From Patella vulgata (Eukaryota > Mollusca > Gastropoda > Patellidae), in NCBI RefSeq assembly GCF_932274485.2, contig NC_065886.2, positions 31,793,501 through 31,857,500 on the forward strand: a DNA stretch of 64,000 nucleotides, given 5' to 3'. Every line of letters starts with the position of its first letter. Positions within the stretch are counted from its first letter, which is position 1. The notes beneath the pieces were generated by a model. The model had not been told where the DNA came from, made no database searches, and worked only from the letters and a program-made list of their open reading frames with translations. The translations under genes and the position numbers were made by a program. Shown here one piece after another: positions 56,288 to 64,000 of the stretch.

Positions 56288-56540
56288 ATTGTTTGTATAT
56301 AGTCAGTCGTATATCCGTCGCGCTTTTTACTACAGTTGCTACTGAGCCTTCCGTAAGGTATCACCGTGCGACATATGACTGGGTAACTCGGAGTTACCCG
56401 ATCCCGCCGTTTTTCTGATCTGCATTGTATTTTCAATGTCTGCTGTTTATGTTAAATGTTGACAAATTTTCATTTCATCATTATTTTCGACTTTTAGCGA
56501 TAAAATTTTCAGAGGATTTAAAACATTTTTAAATGAAGAT

Positions 56541-56731
56541 GGAGCCACGGTGGCTCCGCTAGTAAGGCGAGAAAGTTGATCGGGATTTTCCCACGTTGTT
56601 CCCCTTTGGTGTTCACATTGGCGTGGATGTAAAATATCCTTTGACAGTTGCAATTCGAAATAAGAGTAAGCCGTAGCGCCACTGCCCGTGAGCAGAACAG
56701 GAGGACTTTAAACCCCATTTCATTTCATTTC
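56541..56731 (+). repeat. SINE-1 with internal deletions
   Basis: Head GGAGCCACGGTGGCTC, shortened body, then ACTTTAAACCCCATTTCA and ATTTC tail. Confidence 0.85.
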
Positions 56732-56769
56732 TTTATCTTACTCCTTCACACTGGTCGCACATCGATCGG

Positions 56770-57320
56770 GTACGATAGCCGTTCGCCTTTAATTTATTAT
56801 GCCACGTGTGATAGCTATAGCATTCCCCAAAAATCAACCATAGGCTTATGAGACTAGCGATCAAACCCCATTTTATTTCATGTCTAATGTAATTCTATTT
56901 TCCATTCAACATCCGATGGTTGACATGACCCGATAGTTGAAAGTAGGTGAATCGTAACATGGAAGTAGAGAGTACATGAATAATTGTTAATATTTCCTCG
57001 AAGGGAAATTATATAAGTCTATTACACAGCGGTAATGCGAAAGCCTTCTTTTAACTCTGTACAAGATAACTTTACTGGTCTTGAAGTTCACGTGCTGAAT
57101 AGTTCTACGTATGACGTCACGTGACATCGATAATAGTGATACAAACTAGTCCGGGCAGAATTGGTGCCTTTACACATTTTACGCCACTGTGTTCTATTTA
57201 ATGTGCCCATTTACACTAAACAGAATTTTTTTTTCATCCAGATATGCTTCAAACCCCTTTATTTGTTTTTCTAAAATGTTTTTTAAAAAATGTTTTTGAA
57301 ATTAATCATACTTGAAATTC
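56770..57320. other. Intergenic; dispersed repeat at 56770-56870, otherwise unrecognised
   Basis: The repeat is the inverted partner of 46455-46605. A GACGTCACGTGAC motif lies at about 57113; no gene seen next to it. Confidence 0.45.
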
Positions 57321-57323
57321 CAG

Positions 57324-57514
57324 AAACGAAATGACATGGAGTTTAACGACTAGGCTAATGAAGACAGGCAAACGCCATACAGTGTGCCGCGAGGGCAATT
57401 TTTCCCGGACAGCGTTACTACGGTCTACTCGAATTCCAACTGCCAATGGTTCTTTTACGTGCACGCTCTTGGGTCCCTGGGATCTCGGTTTTTCGCCCCA
57501 TCCGAGCGACTAAT
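57324..57514 (-). repeat. SINE-1, internally deleted
   Basis: GAAATGACATGGAGTTTAACG through CATACAGTGTGCCGCGAGGG to CATCCGAGCGACTA. Confidence 0.8.
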
Positions 57515-57585
57515 TAATTTTTACGAAAGTAAAACAGTTAATATATTTACTGCTGAGCACCGCAACGTAAGATGCTTATAAAGAT

Positions 57586-58075
57586 AGAAATGGGGTTTAA
57601 CGTCTACTCGATACAAACTAGTTCATTTATTCAAATAATTCGCTTGTGCGCAGTGGTTTTTAGCTGTTGGAGAGAGAGAGAAATGGGGTTTAACGTCCAC
57701 TCGACACAAACTATGTCATTTCGGGACTAACATATGGTTTAATTTTATTTCAATAATTCGCTTGCGCGTAGGGGTCTTTAGCAGTGGGAGGAAACCGGAG
57801 GACCCGGAGAAAACCCACGAGGTTGGACAGGCGACCCTACTCCTTGTCACGTACAACCGGGGATTCGAAACCACGCTAGTTGACTCAATGACAGGTCGTA
57901 TAACACAGCACGCACGTGCTAATCATTCGGCCATCCAACCCCACCCCCACCCCCCAGCTGTTAGAGGAAACCGGCGGTCTCATAGAAATCCCACCAAGGT
58001 TGGACAGGCGACAAGTCCATGCGGGGAATCGAAACAACGTCATTTTGTTTAATTCGGCCACCCAACCCGCCAATG
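57586..58075 (-). repeat. Old SINE-2 split by a younger SINE-2
   Basis: Outer copy 57586-57671 and 57956-58075; the inner full copy occupies 57672-57955. Confidence 0.9.
57672..57955 (-). repeat. SINE-2, full-length, nested
   Basis: Flanked by AGCTGTTGGA (57662-57671) and AGCTGTTAGA (57956-57965), a 10-bp target duplication with one later change. Confidence 0.9.
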
Positions 58076-58261
58076 GTTTATAAAGTGCGACTTTACCATT
58101 GATGTTTTCAGGGCTATTGGTTATAATGTGGTTTATTTGTGTCAAAATGTTTCTATTCGTCATACATAAAGTATGATATTACAGGAAATAAACACAGATT
58201 AAAGAGATTTTTCGTCTGTTCTATATCCAACATTTATGACTAACTGAAATATTATATAAGC

Positions 58262-58330
58262 AGCTTATCTTTATTAGCCGAGTCTGCGCAGAAAAGTAGG
58301 ATGCTAAACCCCATTTTATTTCATTTCAAT
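58262..58330 (+). repeat. SINE-1 3' scrap
   Basis: TTTATTAGCCGAGTCTGCGC to GCTAAACCCCATTTTATTTC. Confidence 0.75.
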
Positions 58331-58334
58331 TATA

Positions 58335-59120
58335 TAATTCCAACTATCGCCGTTTGACCCGCCCTTTGCAAGATATTAATTAAATCTTTGCTAGCTCCTA
58401 GACAAAAAATTCTACAGCAAACAATTATTACTAACTTCATGCACGTCCATTAACCATATAGAGAATAATAAATGTTCTATGTCTAGACTCTCCTCTCCTT
58501 TAAAAGATAACCTACCGAAGTTCCCAAGGCTAATATCTTCGCTCGCAATTAAGTAATTTGAATGAAATTTTCAAATTATTAATTTTACATTATCTATTTT
58601 CGAACAATTATAGCACGAATGACTAGCTCTTTATCTAAATCTTACATAATGTATATTTAAGTAATTAGCCGAAAATCATTAGAAATTATTTGGCTTTTAG
58701 TTCTGCCCCATGCTAATGTTTAGTATACGAAACAACTCTGCTAGAAATTATCGGAAATCGTTGAAAATCAATAGGCTTCTTCGTCTCATGACCTTAAAGA
58801 CTGTGTATAAATCTGAAGCCAATCGGATATTAACTTTAGCCTCTAGAGCGTCCACAAGATATTTCAAAGTGATCAAGGGACATAACTCTAGCAGTAATTA
58901 TCGAATATGAATTTATATAAGCCCCGGTTTGTTATATTATATTTATATTATGTAAATATTTATTGAATAAATAGTGTTAGAAAGAAAAAAAACGTCAAAA
59001 CGATATTTCAATGTTTGGTATCTTTTTAAGTTTTAATTACATATTTTTTTTTTTCATTTTTTTTTGTTTTGTTTTTTGTTTTTGATTTAAACAGTATTTA
59101 TTCATATTACTTATATACAA
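58335..59120. other. Intergenic AT-rich sequence
   Basis: A MITE-end scrap at about 58615-58665 (TCTTACATAATGTATATTTAA) and a long T-rich tract at 59041-59095; no gene recognised. Confidence 0.4.
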
Positions 59121-60235
59121 TTATAAAGAGGGTAATATAAATAACTGGATCGAGTAACAACATCTTGATACTTACACAATTACGCGCATAATGTGGTGAT
59201 ATCATAAAGTGAGTAATCTAAATAACCAGGTACAATAACAAGCTACTCAATGCTTACATAATAATTACGTACATATTATGGGGGTATCATAAAGGGAATA
59301 ATATAAATAACCAGATACAATAACAAGCAATGCTTACATGATTACATACATATTATGGGCATGGGCATACCATAAAGGAAATAATATAAATAACCAGATA
59401 CAGTAACAAGCTACTCAATTCTTACATAATTACATACATATTATGGGCATGGGGATACCATAAAGGGAATAATATAAATAACCAGATACAGTAACAAGCT
59501 ACTCAATGCTTACATAATTACATACATATTATAGGGATAACATAAAGAGAATAATATAAATAATCAGATACAGTAACAAGCTACTCAATGCTTACATAAG
59601 TAAGTATATACATACATATTATGGGTATGGGGGTATCATAAAGGGAATAATATAAATAACCAGATACAGTAACAAGCTACTCAATGCTTACATAAATAAA
59701 ATAAAACCAAGTACGAACAATCCAAACCATTAGACAAAATTCGAAGTCCTAAAAAACAGTATAGGCAAAATAGTGTAATAAGGCAAAATAGTGTAATCAG
59801 CATATGGACTGTTCACCGTGTACAAAATACACGACAAACAGTGGTAACAGGTGTCCGGAAGAGTAAGCTTACCCTGCCTGGCGCCACACCCGCCATAGCT
59901 GCATCCAAACTATTAGGCGAAATTTCGGTAAAATAGCGTGATTGGCCAATGAACTATCGGTATGCAAAATGCACGTGATAAACAGTGTTAACGATGTAGT
60001 AGACAGACATTATCAGGGAGATTGTATACGCGTCAATTAAACATATCTAGAATATTTACCAAGCAAGTCAATATGACGCCCATAAAACTTTTTAAAGGTT
60101 TTAATAAGTTTAGTTCGCAAGTATCCCTGTAGTTGAAGCTTAGATGACAAATATGGGGATAACATAAAGAGAATAATATAAATCACCAGATACAGTAACA
60201 AGTAACTTAATACTTACATAATTATATACATATTA
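59120..60235. repeat. 88-bp minisatellite interrupted by an insertion
   Basis: About six to seven units (TAATATAAATAACCAGATAC, AGTAACAAGCTACTCAATGC) fill 59120-59690. A foreign ~440-bp stretch follows, and one further unit lies at about 60145-60235. Confidence 0.88.
59691..59804. repeat. 114-bp segment nearly identical to 12172-12285
   Basis: Begins CATAAATAAAATAAAACCAA and ends GTGTAATCAGCATA; I count one difference between the two copies. Confidence 0.93.
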
Positions 60236-60285
60236 TAATGACCTAGTTTGTGTCGAGTGGACGTTAACCCCCATCCTCTCTATTT
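60234..60285 (+). repeat. SINE-2 3' scrap
   Basis: ATGACCTAGTTTGTGTCGAG and TGGACGTTAACCCCC. Confidence 0.85.
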
Positions 60286-60289
60286 GTTT

Positions 60290-61660
60290 AGAACAGTATA
60301 CGTCTAAGACGACTGTCCTAAATTGTCATATTCATATACCTGTATTATACATTTATGCGCGACTAACATGAATAAAGAATAAACATGTCAGGGGCGTGTT
60401 ATATCGAATACTTCTTGCATTCATACCGTATAGTTGTATACATAAATCTATTGTACGTATATTTAAACAGTAAGTTGTGTTTAAAAAACAGCATACATAT
60501 TTAAGGTCACCGATCACGAGACGATGTATATATTTCTAAATATAGCACATATATCATATTATCCAAGGGCTATTTTATTTATTATTTTAATACTTTAAAA
60601 AACGATATATATTGGATACGATAACAAGCTTATTTCATCAGCTTGTATAATTATCAGCTTGTATAATTATCAGCTTGTATAAAAACATCTGTTATGGTGA
60701 ATCATTAACTATTAACAAGCTTGCAACTGACAATCATTATGTTAACATTGCTCAATATTTTGAATTGGGTGGCTCTTATGTAGAACACACTCCTTAAGGG
60801 GCTAAATCTATTTGTTAAGGCCAGTTCAATGTTTGCAAGGTCGCTGAGATGTAAAGATGGTTGGGACACGTGATTGTTGGCGATATTGTCGATTAGGGTT
60901 AGGGCAAGTATTGGGCTAGGTCCAGGTTAGGATTAGGGTTGGGATCAGCGCTATAGCCCTGTTTACATCTCCTGACATTGAGCTGGCCTTGTCATTTAGC
61001 ACTAACCCTAAATGACAAGATTAGAAGAGGTTAGCAATAGATAATCATAATATGGGCATGTATAGAGTAACGGGATTGCTCGGGTGGGAGATTTCAATTA
61101 AAGACAGAGTAATCTCTATATAAAGTTTCATTGATATCTAATAGACTAAATTTGTTATCTCGGTCAACCAGTGAAAGCAACATCAGTTTATCGGGTTTCA
61201 TGTGGTTACTAGTAATATCTCAAAATACATAAAACTTAACAAAATCAACATTTTCATTTTTCACCGAAATATCACGAACATATATGGGCCAGATAGGATT
61301 CTAACCTTAAGCCCAGTCACTAAACCTGGCTCTCATTATTTATCCTGTCTGGTATTGCCGAAACGGCGCTACCATATCACACGCGTACCGGTGGGGTAAC
61401 TGAAAACTGCCCAAAAACATTCCGAATGTAAATATGATAAATTATCAAATCAAATTCTGACAGTGGGATCACGAAGGGTCGTATATTTGACCTCGATACG
61501 ATCGACGGGTAATACAACTATTGACATGTAAACAATGGACTGTTTTCAATACGCCACGTCACATAATGCATAACAAGCCTGTTGAACAAGGAAGTAGAAA
61601 CGACGGGTCTACTTGAGCTTAGATTAGAAAATAAAGTACATTATTATGCTCGGCAGTCAT
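60290..61660. other. Intergenic region upstream of the PSTPIP-like gene
   Basis: Holds three copies of ATCAGCTTGTATAATT (60637-60683) and degenerate TTAGGG-like text near 60893-60940. No coding signal. Confidence 0.4.
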
Positions 61661-61668
61661 TAGTGTGT

Positions 61669-61679
61669 CGATAAATAGG
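61669..61679 (+). promoter_or_regulatory. Possible TATA box
   Basis: CGATAAATAGG about 90 bp before the start codon of the PSTPIP-like ORF. It matters because a retrocopy needs a new promoter. Weak evidence. Confidence 0.25.
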
Positions 61680-61759
61680 AGTGTTCGTTCTCGTGTTTAC
61701 TCTCTGTCACATGAAACAAACGTACAGGAGGATTGATTGAATTGTCTTAAATTGTCAAG

Positions 61760-62665
61760 ATGAATAAGATGACCTCGTTTAACGAAGCGTTCTGGGGAAC
61801 GGATTACCTGAGTACCTCAGGATTCGACACGATGGTGAAACGAGTCCTCGATGGAAAGTCGTTATGCAAGGACATGGAGGGTTACTTCAAACAGAGGGCG
61901 AAAATGGAAGCGGATTACAGCAAATCTTTAGCCAATATAAGTAAATCTTTAAAGAGTCGAGACAATATTGGACAGTTGGAGGCGTCTTGGAACGCACTCC
62001 GATGTGAGACGGATGTAGCCATGACGATTCACGCGGATGCTAGTAAGCTTTTCTCTCAATTAGCAGAAGAAACCCGTAAATTTATAGAAGAGGCCAACTC
62101 GAAGAGAAAACCATCGGAAGAAAAAATGAAAAAATGTCAACAAGTCAAAGCGACGAATTACAATAAAATGACGTCAGCGAAAAAGCTGTATAATCAACGC
62201 TGTAAAGACAGTGATATTGCTAAGCAGAACTACAGCCTTTTGAAGACTAGCGTTACCATCACTGCGAAGGATTTGGACAAGGCAAGAAATCAGGCCGAAA
62301 AATGTGCCGAGCAGGCGGACAAGGCAGATCAAGCTTATCAGGAATCAGTGAAGGGATTAGAAGATGCCCGGATCCAGTGGGAACAGGAAATGGTCACAGT
62401 TTGTGAAACCTTCCAAGCGATGGAAGAGGAACGAATTAACTTTTCAAGGGACGTGTTATGGGCGGCGACTAACGTGGACTCAAAAATCGCCGTCGACATT
62501 GATGAGTGCGGTGAAAGAGTGCGGACTAAGTTAGAATCATGCCACATAAAAGACGACATTTGTGCTTTTATTGAAAAATTCAGAACTGGAGAAGCTAGGC
62601 CAATGGCTATTCCTTATGAGAATTATTATGGTGTGGTAAATGAAAGTCATTATGCGCAAATATAG
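61760..62665 (+). CDS. PSTPIP: PSTPIP-like F-BAR protein, intronless
   Basis: 301 residues, ATG to TAG in one exon. FNEAFWGTDYLSTSGFDTMV and KRVLDGKSLCKDMEGYFKQRA open a complete F-BAR domain (about 4-260) with the expected long helices, and ECGERVRTKLESCHIKDDI and PYENYYG match the end of the domain in PSTPIP1/2. The Trp in VLWAATN is at the place of the PSTPIP1 Trp known to bind PEST-type phosphatases. F-BAR proteins dimerise, bind curved membranes and link to actin; this is family knowledge. There is no SH3 domain, as in PSTPIP2. Vertebrate PSTPIP genes have many introns here; the lack of any intron together with AATAAA at 62816 and an A-rich tract at 62828-62850 suggests a retrocopy with an intact frame. 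The start is favoured because it is the first ATG of the frame and the domain begins at once. Confidence 0.88.
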   Translation: MNKMTSFNEAFWGTDYLSTSGFDTMVKRVLDGKSLCKDMEGYFKQRAKMEADYSKSLANISKSLKSRDNIGQLEASWNALRCETDVAMTIHADASKLFSQLAEETRKFIEEANSKRKPSEEKMKKCQQVKATNYNKMTSAKKLYNQRCKDSDIAKQNYSLLKTSVTITAKDLDKARNQAEKCAEQADKADQAYQESVKGLEDARIQWEQEMVTVCETFQAMEEERINFSRDVLWAATNVDSKIAVDIDECGERVRTKLESCHIKDDICAFIEKFRTGEARPMAIPYENYYGVVNESHYAQI

Positions 62666-62815
62666 TCCAGAATAGATGGGGTATTTCAACGTATTCTTGC
62701 GTATCCAGCTCACATCTAGCAAATAACAGTGGCCGGTTTGTCCCAACCTTTTCCAATCATCCCGATATTTCGTTCCGCTAATTTTCCAGTTGTTTAATCA
62801 ATGATAACTACAAAA

Positions 62816-62850
62816 AATAAAACGAAACGAAAAAAAAAACAAAAAAAAAC
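62816..62850 (+). terminator. AATAAA signal followed by A-rich tract
   Basis: AATAAA at 62816-62821, then ~20 mostly A bases starting ten bases later, about 150 bases after the stop codon. This is the arrangement left by reverse transcription of a polyadenylated mRNA. Confidence 0.55.
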
Positions 62851-62879
62851 CCCAACAACTTTGGGTTTAATTCAGATTA

Positions 62880-63115
62880 GGGGAAGAATATTACAATTTA
62901 TGATCTAGTGAGAAAAATAATATGAATTTATTTTTAAAAGACAATCGTTATGTTAAAACTCCCACAAATATTAGGGAATGAATCGCCATTGTGACATTGT
63001 CAAGAAATATCACAATTTATGATCTAGCGCGAAAAATATTAATTTATTTTAGAAAGTCAGTATAATTTTAATATGTTAAAACCAGCACTACTTTACGGAA
63101 ATGGAGTAACGTTAG
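62880..63115. repeat. ~125-bp imperfect tandem duplication
   Basis: ACAATTTATGATCTAG, AATTTATTTT.AAA and TATGTTAAAAC recur in order at 62890 and 63008. Confidence 0.75.
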
Positions 63116-63265
63116 ACTATTTATTTATTTATTGAGATGTAAACAATCTTGGGTAAACAATCGCTTTAAACATTTCAACTAAAGTAAACAGTGATTGTGT
63201 ACAGAGTGTGATCTATATTACAATAAAAGATCTGTAATTGTTCAGACCTATCGAACCGTGTTCTT

Positions 63266-63645
63266 TAAATATAAACCATGTCTGTTGTGGGGCGAGAGAG
63301 AGAGGGAGAGAGAGAGGGAGATCTGAACTGGCATGAGGAGCCCAATTCCGTGGTGGGGGATAGTTTGAACTGTGTGGAACATGTCCTAGTTGATTTTAGT
63401 CCCGAAATGACATGTCCCTAGTCGATTTGTAGCACGTCTGAGGCACGGTATATTTATTTTTTTATATAATTTGCTTACACGTAGGGGTCTTTATAGTAGT
63501 GGGAGAAACCCAACAAGGTTAAGCAGAGTCGATCTTACTCCTCCTTGTCACGTACAAGTGTTGGATCAAAACCACGCTACTGACACAGTGACAGACCTTA
63601 TGATTTAAAAAAGCACGCGTTAGATCATTCGACCAGCCCCAGCCC
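63266..63645 (-). repeat. SINE-2, diverged, with GA-rich tail
   Basis: GA tail at 63293-63320, TAGTCCCGAAATGACATG, GTAGGGGTCTTTATAGTAGT and the head GTTAGATCATTCGACCAGC. Confidence 0.7.
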
Positions 63646-63654
63646 CTTCTTCTA

Positions 63655-63905
63655 TTAGTATTAGTGTTTAACGTCCGCTTCCACCGAGGGTGATATCGCA
63701 AACAAGTTGTCTTATTTTCATTATTAGAGCACGCGCATGGGTCTTTTCTGTGGAACGATACCGCGGTACCTGAAGTAAACCCACGAGGTTGAGAAGGCGC
63801 ACCCATATCCAAGTCACACCAGGGATCGAAACTACGACCGCAAGCCAGAGGTGACCGACCAGCTAGACCACCAAGTCCATCCAAACCCCCCGCTCCAGCC
63901 CCACC
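63655..63905 (-). repeat. SINE-3, a third tRNA-like SINE family
   Basis: 3' end (reverse) GTTTAACGTCCGCTTCCACC, B-box-like AGGGATCGAAACTACGACCG and head AGCTAGACCACCAAG. Its tail fragment also occurs at 46869-46920. Confidence 0.6.
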
Positions 63906-64000
63906 CTCGATCCCCATATAGGTTAGTTTTGATATAAAGTCTGCGACATGGCCTTGGGTGGGCGGACGTTAACAATGAATCTCGTCGTCATCATAATATG

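Noticed and set aside
57105-57130. GACGTCACGTGAC as a promoter element
   Set aside because: No transcript start or gene nearby; a single site is not enough.
60893-60940. TTAGGG-like repeats as an internal telomere
   Set aside because: Only two or three degenerate units; the same at 29752. Too short.

Overview
The window is AT-rich, intron-rich animal DNA, very probably from a lophotrochozoan and most likely a mollusc (gastropod-like). The reasons are long introns with GT-AG junctions, two abundant tRNA-derived SINE families of a type known from mollusc genomes, many MITEs and minisatellites, and proteins (a TMEM272-like protein, a kyphoscoliosis-peptidase/dynein-stalk fusion, a PSTPIP-like F-BAR protein) that fit that group. 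The species cannot be named from sequence alone.

Three host genes can be assembled. (1) Plus strand, 5-19757: a four-exon TMEM272-like four-pass membrane protein; the exon phases close exactly on 310 codons, but the true 5' end may lie outside the window. (2) Minus strand, 43690 down to 23570: a large gene with one upstream 5' exon and ten coding exons, reading as 1645 residues in one continuous phase. Its product has an N-myristoylation-type start, a disordered Ser/Thr-rich region, nine copies of an 11-residue Gln/Asp repeat, a KY/hillarin-type transglutaminase-like domain that appears to have lost its catalytic Cys and His, KY-type beta-sandwich repeats, a charged linker, a helical module resembling part of the dynein heavy-chain stalk region, and a basic tail. 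(3) Plus strand, 61760-62665: an intronless intact PSTPIP-like F-BAR protein followed by AATAAA and an A-rich tract, which suggests a retrocopy. A short Cys-rich CXC-type ORF at 55799-56104 may be a gene end or part of an unrecognised mobile element.

Most of the rest is repeats. SINE-1 (tRNA-like head, about 375 bp, ATTTC-repeat tail) and SINE-2 (tRNA-like head, about 280 bp, CT-repeat tail) end in almost the same 3' sequence. Several copies keep clear target-site duplications, and some are nested in other repeats, which gives a relative insertion order. DNA-transposon remnants include two opposite copies of a deleted Tc1/mariner element, a hAT-like MITE with 8-bp duplications, a MITE pair with TTTAAAGATGGG ends, and a MITE family with GCATTATG ends. 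One broken LINE reverse-transcriptase fragment lies near 53 kb. Tandem arrays are frequent; the most unusual sits on an exon/intron boundary (27225-27830) and repeats the 5' splice site itself.

Layout: 0-20 kb TMEM272-like gene with repeat-filled introns; 20-23 kb intergenic repeats; 23.5-43.7 kb KY-type gene; 44-61 kb gene-poor repeat territory with the CXC ORF and LINE fragment; 61.7-62.9 kb PSTPIP-like gene; 63-64 kb SINE fragments. The three genes show no evident shared pathway; no operon-like or defence-system organisation is seen.
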